From the IMG/VR virus record IMGVR_UViG_3300042878_001988, positions 1 to 48,775 of that record: a stretch of 48,775 nt of DNA. One strand, given 5' to 3'. Both the position numbers and the translations under genes were made by a program. Below the pieces are notes generated by a model. The model was not told where the DNA came from, made no database searches, and saw nothing but the letters and a program-made list of their open reading frames with translations. This stretch comes from a virus. Positions 34,333 to 41,928 of the stretch are shown here, one piece after another. How positions within the stretch are numbered: the stretch's first letter is position 1; every line of letters starts with the position of its first letter.

Positions 34333-35280
34333 ATGGCAAAATTACAAAGTACAGAAATAATAGGAGTTGCAAATAGACCAGCAGTAATATGCGCTGATAC
34401 TGTATGTTTATGGTTTAATACAACAATTAAACAGTTAGTTTTCTCATATTCCGGTTTTTCAGGATCCTGGTCGGCAGGGAATGCATTGATAACAGCAAGA
34501 GGTTATTTAGCAGGAGCAGGGACGCAGAATGCAGGACTTGCTATAGGCGGGTATAATGGTAGTATTCTTTCTTGCACGGAAGAATACGATGGTACATCAT
34601 GGTCAGCAGGCGGAGCATTATCAATAGCAAGATATCGGTTAGGAGGAGCAGGGACACAGAGTGTAGGACTTGTGTTTGGAGGCCGTAATCCGGGCGCTCT
34701 TTCTTGTACAGAAGAATACGATGGGACATCTTGGTTAGCAGGCGGAGCATTGATAATAGCGAGGTTTGGACCAGCAAGTGCAGGTACACAGGACGCAGGA
34801 CTTGCATTTGGAGGTTTTGTAAATAATAGTAGTACCTGCACTGAAGAGTACAATGGTACATCTTGGTCAACAGGTGGCGCATTGATTAGTTCAAGACATA
34901 ATTTAGCAGGAGCAGGAACACAGAATGCAGGACTTGCTTTTGGGGGAACATTTCCAAATGGTGATTGCACTGAAGAATACAACGGCACAACTTGGTTAAC
35001 AGGTGGTGCATTGATAATAGGAAGAGAAGGTACAGGGACAGGAACACAGAATGAAGGACTTTTTATAGGAGGCATAGTAACAAATACTGGTGTTTCTTGT
35101 ACAGAAGAATATGATGGCGCATCTTGGTCAGTAGGTGGGGCAATGATAGTAGCAAGGCACACACTAGCAGGTGCAGGAACACAAAGCGCAGGACTTGCTA
35201 TAGGTGGGTATATGAATAATGGAGTTTCTTGTACAGAAGAGTACACTAAAACAATAACAATAGTAGATTCAATACGATAA
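34333..35280 (+). CDS. Kelch-like propeller protein, copy 2
   Basis: This 315-residue paralogue has the same leader and six blades as its neighbours, but the most divergent loops (for example FGGRNPGALSC, IGGIVTNTGVSC, IGGYMNNGVSC). The loops between the GG and CTEEY elements vary in length and sequence while the framework stays constant, as expected if they form the ligand-contacting face. The gene starts one base after the stop codon of copy 1. It ends with TKTITIVDSIR, close to the end of copy 1 (IKTIAIIDSIR), so the unit duplicated from end to end. Confidence 0.85.
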   Translation: MAKLQSTEIIGVANRPAVICADTVCLWFNTTIKQLVFSYSGFSGSWSAGNALITARGYLAGAGTQNAGLAIGGYNGSILSCTEEYDGTSWSAGGALSIARYRLGGAGTQSVGLVFGGRNPGALSCTEEYDGTSWLAGGALIIARFGPASAGTQDAGLAFGGFVNNSSTCTEEYNGTSWSTGGALISSRHNLAGAGTQNAGLAFGGTFPNGDCTEEYNGTTWLTGGALIIGREGTGTGTQNEGLFIGGIVTNTGVSCTEEYDGASWSVGGAMIVARHTLAGAGTQSAGLAIGGYMNNGVSCTEEYTKTITIVDSIR

Positions 35281-35281
35281 T

Positions 35282-36226
35282 ATGGCAAAATTACAAAGTA
35301 CAGAAATAATAGGAGTTGCAAATAGACCAGCAGTAATATGCACTGATACTGTATGTTTATGGTTTGATACAACAAATTTGAAATCAATGGCATCATATTG
35401 CACTTTTTTAGGATCCTGGTCTGCAGGAGGTGCATTGATAACAGCAAGACTTGGTTTAGCAGGAGCAGGAACACAGAATGAAGGACTTGCTTTTGGAGGA
35501 TATTGTAATGAAGGTTTATCATGTACAGAAGAATATAATGGCACAAGTTGGTCAGCAGGGGGTGCATTAATAACAGCAAGACATTTTTTAGCAGGAGCAG
35601 GAACAGAAAACGCAGGACTTGCTTTTGGTGGTAGTTATTCAGGTTCATGTACCGAAGAATATAATGGTACGGCTTGGTCAGCAGGGGGTGCATTGATAGA
35701 AGCAAGGAGTTCTTTAGCAGGAGTAGGAACACAGAATGCAGGACTTGCTATGGGGGGCGGTGGTTATTCTCCAATATCTTGTACAGAAGAATATGATGGT
35801 ATATCGTGGTCATCAGGCGGTGCATTGATAGAAGCAAGGAGTTCTTTAGCAGGAGTAGGAACACAAAATGCAGGACTTGCATTAGGAGGTGGTGGTTATG
35901 GACCAACATCTTATACAGAAGAATACAATGGCACAACTTGGACAACAGGAGGTGCATTGATAGAAGGAAGGGGTTCTTTAGCAGGAGCAGGCTCACAGAA
36001 TGCAGGACTTGCTTTTGGTGGTGCTGCTAGTTATTCTCCAAAATCTTGTACAGAAGAATATAATGGCACATCTTGGTCATCACGCGGAGCATTATTAATA
36101 GCAAGGTGTTCTTTAGCAGGAGCAGGAACACAAAGCGTAGGGCTTGCTTTTGGAGGAACTCCATCAGGATCTTGTACAGAAGAATATGATGGAGATATTT
36201 TAATAATAAGAGACATTATTTTATAA
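35282..36226 (+). CDS. Kelch-like propeller protein, copy 3
   Basis: This 314-residue paralogue starts one base after copy 2 stops. It has six blades. Blades 3 and 4 are close duplicates of each other (GGALIEARSSLAGVGTQNAG), and blade 4 begins within an 88-base tract identical to copy 1. Blade 6 carries the GTPSGSC loop seen also in copy 1 and in the long fiber. The C-terminus differs from copies 1 and 2, ending DGDILIIRDIIL, so the last strand has been replaced. One blade has S-R-GAL in place of GGAL and another has SYTEEY in place of SCTEEY, showing that framework changes are tolerated or that this copy is decaying. Confidence 0.85.
   Translation: MAKLQSTEIIGVANRPAVICTDTVCLWFDTTNLKSMASYCTFLGSWSAGGALITARLGLAGAGTQNEGLAFGGYCNEGLSCTEEYNGTSWSAGGALITARHFLAGAGTENAGLAFGGSYSGSCTEEYNGTAWSAGGALIEARSSLAGVGTQNAGLAMGGGGYSPISCTEEYDGISWSSGGALIEARSSLAGVGTQNAGLALGGGGYGPTSYTEEYNGTTWTTGGALIEGRGSLAGAGSQNAGLAFGGAASYSPKSCTEEYNGTSWSSRGALLIARCSLAGAGTQSVGLAFGGTPSGSCTEEYDGDILIIRDIIL
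35803..35890 (+). repeat. 88-base tract identical to 33782-33869
   Basis: This is the partner tract in propeller copy 3. The flanking loops differ, so only the blade framework and its silent sites are shared exactly. Confidence 0.85.
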
Positions 36227-36297
36227 ATGTTTTAAAAATCATCATACACAATAGTAGATTGCGTCTTATAATTATAAAACCTATAAATAAAAAATTA

Positions 36298-37185
36298 ATG
36301 GATTTAACAACAGAAAAAATTTTAGTATGGCACATTCAAGGTGGATTAGGAAAGAATGTTGCAGCTACATCATTACCAAAGACAATAAAAGAAATTTATC
36401 CAGATAGACAACTTATAATGGTTGTATCATATCCTGAAGTTTTTCTAAATAATCCTTATGTTGATAGGGTGTATCCATTAGGTAATTGCCCCTACTTTTA
36501 CCAGGATTTTGTAGAGAACAAGGATACTCTTGTTTTTAGACATGAGCCGTATCATCAAACGGGTCATATACATAAGGAGAAGCATCTGGTAAGTAACTGG
36601 TGTGATTTGCTTAATATAGAGTATAGCAATCAGATACCCCAACTTTTCCCAAATTACGCAGAGAAGGTTAATGCAAAGAAATGGTTTAGGGATAAACCAG
36701 TGGTGGTATTACAAACATCTGGTGGTGATTTAGAATCAAAGAATATATATTCTTGGTGTAGGGATATGCCACAAGATATTGCACAATTGATTGTTGACAA
36801 GTACAAGGACAGCCACCATATATTCCATATAACAAGGAAAGGTGGTTATGTTTTGAATGATACAGAGAGGCTTGATGTTAAGTTATCTAATATGGAGTTG
36901 TTTAGTATATTGACAGTTTCGTCCAAGAGATTTTTAATAGATTCTTCTTTGCAACATGCGGCAGTTGCTATTAATTTGCGGTCAACTGTGTTTTGGATTG
37001 GAACATCACCCAAGGTTTTTGGGTATGACTTGCACAATAATATTGTTGCAAATCAGCCCAAAAACAAGAACCAATTAATTGGTTCATACTTGTTTGACTA
37101 TCAGTTTGATTTTAATGTACATGAGTGTCCGTATAGCACATTGGATGAAATGTTTGATATGGATTTTGTTATATCAAATATTTAA
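36298..37185 (+). CDS. Glycosyltransferase, GT9/heptosyltransferase-like
   Basis: This 295-residue protein has the layout of family 9 glycosyltransferases: an opening WHIQGGLGKNVAATSLPKTI with the Gly-rich loop, then YPDRQLIMVVSYPEVFLNNP and VDRVYPLG, and a C-terminal donor-binding half with FLIDSSLQHAAVAINLRSTVFWIGTSP in place of the usual D-S-G-x-x-H-x-A motif. ATG at 36298 is preferred; an in-frame TTG at 36259 adds 13 doubtful residues. The gene follows the propeller array and converges on a larger glycosyltransferase, overlapping its end by 12 bases. No cysteine finger is present. It may build or extend a sugar on the fibers, or alter host surface sugars. Confidence 0.75.
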   Translation: MDLTTEKILVWHIQGGLGKNVAATSLPKTIKEIYPDRQLIMVVSYPEVFLNNPYVDRVYPLGNCPYFYQDFVENKDTLVFRHEPYHQTGHIHKEKHLVSNWCDLLNIEYSNQIPQLFPNYAEKVNAKKWFRDKPVVVLQTSGGDLESKNIYSWCRDMPQDIAQLIVDKYKDSHHIFHITRKGGYVLNDTERLDVKLSNMELFSILTVSSKRFLIDSSLQHAAVAINLRSTVFWIGTSPKVFGYDLHNNIVANQPKNKNQLIGSYLFDYQFDFNVHECPYSTLDEMFDMDFVISNI

Positions 37186-39897
37186 ATTTGTATGCTGTTT
37201 CAAATTAAGTATAACATCTTCGGGTGTTATACTTTTTTGGCATTCGTGTTGTCTGGATGTTCCTTTATGTATTGGGCACCAGTTCCAATCTCCTTTATCA
37301 AATTTGAAGTTTGGGTTTGTCCAACAAGAGTTGCATACATTATGATTATATATTCTTGTTGTATTTGTTGTGAATTCATGATTTAAATCAGTGAAATTGT
37401 TAATCATAACCACATGTTTATTAATTGCCCAACTTAACCAACTCAAGCCACTTCCCAGACCAATGAATATTTCAGAATGGTGAATATAATTCATAATGTT
37501 ATTTATGTCATAATTGTTTGGAGTTATGGCATTTTTGATATTATTTCCTTCTTTTGAAATGTTTATAACGGTATATCCTTTGCTATTTAAAAATTCTGTT
37601 AGTTCATCCCATCCATTTGGGTATAGCCAGAATTTTAAGGCTGATGTGGAGTGGGTTGCAATTGTTATGTATTTTTCTTTTATGGGTCTTTTCTTTGGTA
37701 TGAAATCAATGGTTGGTTTTATTTCGGTATAATCTAGGCCAAGGATATTTGTTGCTGTCATTTGTAATGGTATTATATTTGGTAATATTGGTTCCATTTG
37801 ATTATTATAGAACCAACCAAGGGTATATTTTGCATGTATATTTTGGGCAACTTGACCAGGTATAATGAACTCAATGTTTGGATATGTTTTTTCAAAGAAG
37901 TTATTCCAGAAGGTTGATGCAACAACCTTGCAATTATGTTTTTTTGAGAATTCATCAATGTAAGGCATCCATGCAACGGAATCACCAAGAGATTTTGAAT
38001 CAATGGCAATATAAACCCTTTTATTGGTTAAATCCATATTAAAGACATGTTTCCCTTTTTGGTTGCTAACAGTGATTTCCCAATCAACAAAATATTTTAT
38101 GGATGATTTTGTCCAATTGTTTCTCCCAATATTTGATTTGTATTCAATTTTGTTTGTTTTTTTATTTTTGAATGTAATATCATATCTTATGTTTGGACCA
38201 CCAGTTATTTCAACAAATGGACCATCAATAAAATTAATATTAATATTTGGTTCAATATCAGTTGTTTTTAATTCATATATGTCAAAACTTGAAAATTGGT
38301 TATGAACACCTTCCAAGTCTGTTGTTACTTTATCAGTTAAGCATTTTTCAACAACATTAAACTTATAATCTTTGATTAAATCATACATTTTTTCCTCAAA
38401 CTTCTTGAAGTTGATATAAAATATTAATTTTGTTTTGTAATAGTTAAATAACTCCAATAATGGGGTTATGTTGCCAGAAAAGAAATTGGTTTTATATCCA
38501 TCATTTTTATCTATGTTATTATTGTAATATAAAATTAAATCCTTTGAATTAAGCTGTTTATAATTATCATTTAATGTGTCAGAATATATTAATGTATCAT
38601 AATTTACAATATGTATTTTCTTTTTGTTTAATTTATCTGCAAAGTTGACACCCTGCTTTATTAAGTTATAAACTCCAAAACTATGTTCAAAAGGCATTGA
38701 AGTACTTGTTTTTTCCCCTTTTGCATTTATCTTCCAATATTCAAATATAACATTATGTTCTTCATATTCATCTTTATCCAATAATTGATTATCTTTTGAA
38801 TATAATACATAATCACATAATGATTGGGTTTCTTCATCAACTGGTTTATTGCATGATAATATGATTTCTGTATTGATGGTTGACAAACATCTTTTTAGCA
38901 TATTTTTTCTAAATAAGTTATTTGTGTGAGCCAATACAATGGTTACTTCATCTTCATTTCTTTTTTTATCTTCATTCAATAGATTGATTAATAATTTCTT
39001 ATTCTCTTCTGGGTTATCTGTGGAATATACTGCCTTATTATCATAATAATTTTCATATGTATGTAAGTTTTTTGTTATAATTTTAAGACCAAAGGATGAT
39101 GCTTCTTTTAATGATAAGGGATTCAATTCATATATTGATGGGAAATAGAATAAATCAGACGCTTCATAATAATTCAATGGGTTTTCTTGTTCCCCGTGTA
39201 TAACGCAATTCTTTGGTAAATCATCCAATATTGGTTTCCAATATTCATAGAAGTTTCCAGCCATATTTCCAACAAAATGAAATATTATTTTCTCATCTTG
39301 GCACAATCTAGCGACTTCAATTATTTCCTTTTGGTTTTTACCTTGTGTAAATAATCCAACATGTAGGACATGTTTATAAGAGGGGTCAAATCCAAGGAGT
39401 TCTTGTTTTTGCTTTTTCTTTGGTATTTTCTTTGGAATGTGGTATTCCCATATGGTTAATGGAACTCCTGTTTTTACAAATTGCTTCTTGCTCCATTCTG
39501 ATACTAAGATATATTTATCTGGATGAAATTTTATATCATTTGGATTTGTCCATGATCCATGTGTGGTGACAAATATCTTATAACCTTGGTCACGTTGAAA
39601 TATCTTGAAAAGGATATCATCTGACAAATTGAATTCAGGTACTTCTTGAAAATGAATAATGTCAGGACTAATGTTATTTATGTGTGTTAATATTTCAGAT
39701 TTATCATCCCCAAGTGTAATAACATTTACAAGTTCTTTAATCTTATTCTTTTGTACAACATAATCACCGCTTACATTTGCTATTTCAATGACATAAATAT
39801 TATATACAGGAAGAAATTCTTCAATTTGTTTGAGAAGATATTGCGGTAAACCCCCAGTTGATAAATGCGGTGTTACAAATAATAATTTTTCTTTCAT
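37174..39897 (-). CDS. Multidomain glycosyltransferase with TibC/Aah-like O-heptosyltransferase end
   Basis: This 907-residue protein has at least three parts. Residues 1-330 are a GT4-type GT-B glycosyltransferase (FVTPHLSTGGLPQYL, LHVGLFTQGKNQKEII, SIYELNPLSLKEASSFG). Residues 335-550 are less clear and may be a reduced GT-A-like domain. Residues 560-907 resemble autotransporter O-heptosyltransferases (TibC/Aah family): ITGGPNIRYDITF in a beta domain, SKSLGDSVAWMPY (D639), THSTSALKFW (K755), FIGLGSGLSWLSWA, and a finger C855-x2-C858-x15-C874-x11-C886 with GDWNWCP and HECQKSITPE. In that family the finger binds iron and the enzyme adds heptose to many Ser residues of surface repeats. The neighbouring Ser/Thr-rich fibers are plausible acceptors. 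It has no TATTTATA motif and may be expressed at another time. Confidence 0.82.
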   Translation of the reverse strand: MKEKLLFVTPHLSTGGLPQYLLKQIEEFLPVYNIYVIEIANVSGDYVVQKNKIKELVNVITLGDDKSEILTHINNISPDIIHFQEVPEFNLSDDILFKIFQRDQGYKIFVTTHGSWTNPNDIKFHPDKYILVSEWSKKQFVKTGVPLTIWEYHIPKKIPKKKQKQELLGFDPSYKHVLHVGLFTQGKNQKEIIEVARLCQDEKIIFHFVGNMAGNFYEYWKPILDDLPKNCVIHGEQENPLNYYEASDLFYFPSIYELNPLSLKEASSFGLKIITKNLHTYENYYDNKAVYSTDNPEENKKLLINLLNEDKKRNEDEVTIVLAHTNNLFRKNMLKRCLSTINTEIILSCNKPVDEETQSLCDYVLYSKDNQLLDKDEYEEHNVIFEYWKINAKGEKTSTSMPFEHSFGVYNLIKQGVNFADKLNKKKIHIVNYDTLIYSDTLNDNYKQLNSKDLILYYNNNIDKNDGYKTNFFSGNITPLLELFNYYKTKLIFYINFKKFEEKMYDLIKDYKFNVVEKCLTDKVTTDLEGVHNQFSSFDIYELKTTDIEPNININFIDGPFVEITGGPNIRYDITFKNKKTNKIEYKSNIGRNNWTKSSIKYFVDWEITVSNQKGKHVFNMDLTNKRVYIAIDSKSLGDSVAWMPYIDEFSKKHNCKVVASTFWNNFFEKTYPNIEFIIPGQVAQNIHAKYTLGWFYNNQMEPILPNIIPLQMTATNILGLDYTEIKPTIDFIPKKRPIKEKYITIATHSTSALKFWLYPNGWDELTEFLNSKGYTVINISKEGNNIKNAITPNNYDINNIMNYIHHSEIFIGLGSGLSWLSWAINKHVVMINNFTDLNHEFTTNTTRIYNHNVCNSCWTNPNFKFDKGDWNWCPIHKGTSRQHECQKSITPEDVILNLKQHTNLNI
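37207..37238 (+). terminator. Strong intrinsic terminator with UUCG tetraloop
   Basis: A 12-pair stem (37207-37218 with 37223-37234, one G-U pair) closes a C-UUCG-G tetraloop and runs into a T-tract (37233-37238). It lies 21 bases after the GT9-like stop codon on the plus strand, inside the last codons of the convergent minus-strand gene. Confidence 0.85.
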
Positions 39898-40036
39898 TTT
39901 TTTATTTTTTTATTTTTAAAATAATATAATTTTCATACAAATCAATATTTTAATATGTAAAATTATTAATTTTAATTTATATTTTTATATGGATATTATA
40001 CATTACTTAATATTTATATCTTAAATACTATTTTAC
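39898..40036. other. AT-rich divergent intergenic region
   Basis: This 139-base gap separates the minus-strand glycosyltransferase from the plus-strand adhesin genes. It is almost pure A/T. It contains a TATTTATA motif for the plus strand (40011-40018). On the minus-strand side I see only T/A-tracts and no clear promoter. Confidence 0.5.
40011..40018 (+). promoter_or_regulatory. TATTTATA motif
   Basis: A perfect TATTTATA lies 18 bases before the ATG at 40037 and would drive the 40.0-46.3 kb adhesin and baseplate genes. Confidence 0.5.
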
Positions 40037-40264
40037 ATGACAAATATAAGTGTTAACATTTTTGGTATAACTGGGCAAAGCCCTTATGATATTTATATTT
40101 GTCAACCATCTATAAATGATTGTATTTATATAAATACCATTTCTGGAACCACATATTCTTTTGATTTACCAAAACCAATAGATAATAATATCCAATACCT
40201 TGTTAAGATTATTGATAATAATAATAGATTAATAACAAGTGTGGTAAATGTTTCAAACAACTAA
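40037..40264 (+). CDS. Single-module small protein related to the 21409 gene
   Basis: This 75-residue protein consists of one copy of the module that occurs twice in the protein at 21409-21960: an INIFGITGQSPYDIYICQPS-type opening (residues 6-24 here), a polar middle, SFDLPKPIDNN, and VKIIDNNNR. Cysteine at the module end is missing here. It lies six bases before the Thr-Pro protein at 40271, just as the larger version lies next to a Thr-Pro protein at 21961, so module and linker protein appear to travel as a pair. Function unknown. Confidence 0.6.
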   Translation: MTNISVNIFGITGQSPYDIYICQPSINDCIYINTISGTTYSFDLPKPIDNNIQYLVKIIDNNNRLITSVVNVSNN

Positions 40265-40270
40265 TTTAAT

Positions 40271-41917
40271 ATGGGGGTAACTTTATTCAAAGATTGTGCG
40301 GGGGATTATAAGTTTAGATTTAATTTGAAGGCTGTAAATCCAAATGTAGGGGATGTTTTTAGTATAGATGGCATTTATTTTAGTGGATTTGCAAGTGTTA
40401 TTGAATATGCTGAAATTGGTGATTTGTTTGATTCAGATGGTACATTATTTGTTCAACAGAGGCAGTGTCCAGAAGTGATTGAGGAAATTCAAGAGGTTTT
40501 TGTGCATAAAATAATTGAGGAGGTTGAAGAGATTATTGAACCAGAAGTGGTTGAGGAAGTTCAAGAGGTTGTTGAGCCAGAAGTGATTGAGGAAGTTCAA
40601 GAGATTTTTGTGTATAAAATAATTGAGGAAGTTGAAGAGATTGTTGAACCTGAAGTAATTGAGGAAATTCAAGAGGTTTTTGTGCATGAAATAATTGAGG
40701 AAGTTGAAGAGGTTGTTGAGCCAGAAGTGGTTGAGGTATTCCAAGTGCCTTTTAACCCCGGTGTATCCCCAGGTGATGCCATACAAGATTTTTGTGTATC
40801 GCCAACTTATTCTATTTTGGGTACAAATGTTGGTAATTTTTCTGTTGCTGATGTTTTATATGATGATTATGTTTATTATACTGGTGAAACAAGTGGTGTC
40901 ATTTATTTTAATACAGATTTGGAACAATGGTGTTTAAGTGGTTCTTTGGGTGGTTCTTGTTTATTAACTGGTAAATCACCTTGTTATGGGGAACTTAATC
41001 CTGATTTATATGAGGGTATTGTGTTTAGTGGAAATTGTCCAACACCAACCCCAAGCCCAGCATCTTGTGATATTGTTGATTTTTCTGCATATTTTAATTG
41101 TGAGTTATCTGCTTCAACAACTCCAACCCCAACTATTACCCCAACTCCAACTATAACCCCAACAATGACAATAACACCATCTTCAACTGGGGGATTGGCA
41201 GTTAATGTGGGGATGTCAGCATATACTTATGCATATCCAAGTTCTACCCCATCAATGACCCCTTCTGTAACAGCAACAAATGATAGATTGATTGGTGGAA
41301 GTTTGAATTATGAGATGATGAGTAGAGTGTTTAGTTTTAAAGGTGTTAGGGTATTGGTTGATTGTAATACAAATGAGGAAGTGTATACAACACAAGATTT
41401 GATTTTAAGTGGGGTTCCAATTAAAGTGGGGGACATTATCAGAACATCAAACAATGGTGTCCAGAGGTGCTTCACATATGATAGGAATGAATCTACTGGT
41501 AGTTCAAATATTAGCATTCAAACAATATTGAATGTTTATACTGGAACAACGTGTTCAAGTTGTGCAATAACACCAACACCAACACCAACTATGACAATGA
41601 CCCCAAGCGTAACAATTACACCAAGTATTACATTAACACCATCTCCAACATCAAATCTTTTACATGTATTTGAGAGTTGCATTCCTTTGGATGGAAATAC
41701 AATTAATTCACAATTAATTCAGAATATTGGAATTGGTATTCCTATTGGTTTTGTTATTAAGGATTCTGATAATAATTGTTGGACATATTTGGGTGCATTT
41801 GATAAATCATATACTCCAGTTGGTAATATAAATTATTTCACATATACGGGAAATTATTTTGATACAAATGGGGGAACATTCATTGATTGTGTGAATTGTT
41901 TAAATAATTTGAGTTAA
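40271..41917 (+). CDS. Modular virion protein with Glu-Val repeats and Thr-Pro linkers
   Basis: This 548-residue protein starts with a domain (1-66) containing DVFSIDGIYFSGFASVIEY. An acidic repeat tract (67-160) follows, made of 12- and 24-residue units such as PEVIEEIQEVFV and PEVVEEVQEVVE. Several Cys-rich globular domains (about 165-260, 335-435, 460-548) are then separated by short Thr-Pro tracts (TPTPTITPTPTITPT and similar). The Glu-Val tract may be a stiff acidic rod. The layout of many small domains on linkers matches a flexible adhesin. Domain homology is not recognised. It follows the module protein at 40037 and precedes a FISUMP protein, mirroring the 12-13 kb region. Confidence 0.65.
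   Translation: MGVTLFKDCAGDYKFRFNLKAVNPNVGDVFSIDGIYFSGFASVIEYAEIGDLFDSDGTLFVQQRQCPEVIEEIQEVFVHKIIEEVEEIIEPEVVEEVQEVVEPEVIEEVQEIFVYKIIEEVEEIVEPEVIEEIQEVFVHEIIEEVEEVVEPEVVEVFQVPFNPGVSPGDAIQDFCVSPTYSILGTNVGNFSVADVLYDDYVYYTGETSGVIYFNTDLEQWCLSGSLGGSCLLTGKSPCYGELNPDLYEGIVFSGNCPTPTPSPASCDIVDFSAYFNCELSASTTPTPTITPTPTITPTMTITPSSTGGLAVNVGMSAYTYAYPSSTPSMTPSVTATNDRLIGGSLNYEMMSRVFSFKGVRVLVDCNTNEEVYTTQDLILSGVPIKVGDIIRTSNNGVQRCFTYDRNESTGSSNISIQTILNVYTGTTCSSCAITPTPTPTMTMTPSVTITPSITLTPSPTSNLLHVFESCIPLDGNTINSQLIQNIGIGIPIGFVIKDSDNNCWTYLGAFDKSYTPVGNINYFTYTGNYFDTNGGTFIDCVNCLNNLS
40469..40750 (+). repeat. Glu-Val-rich coding repeat
   Basis: Three 72-base units and partial 36-base units encode PEVIEEIQEVFVHKIIEEVE-type sequence. 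Copies differ at a handful of positions, so the array grew by internal duplication. Confidence 0.85.
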
Positions 41918-41928
41918 ATATATTATAT

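Noticed and set aside
34503-35732. Long minus-strand open frame of 409 residues in the propeller array
   Set aside because: It runs across two plus-strand genes with clear domain structure and mirrors their repeated framework; no promoter or start context is visible.
36282-36289. TATAAATA before the GT9-like gene as a T4-type late promoter
   Set aside because: It is only 8 bases from the ATG and is the reverse complement of the motif used before the other genes here; a single case is not enough.
36259-36297. TTG-start extension of the GT9-like gene
   Set aside because: ATG at 36298 directly precedes the conserved fold; the extra residues are not typical of the family.
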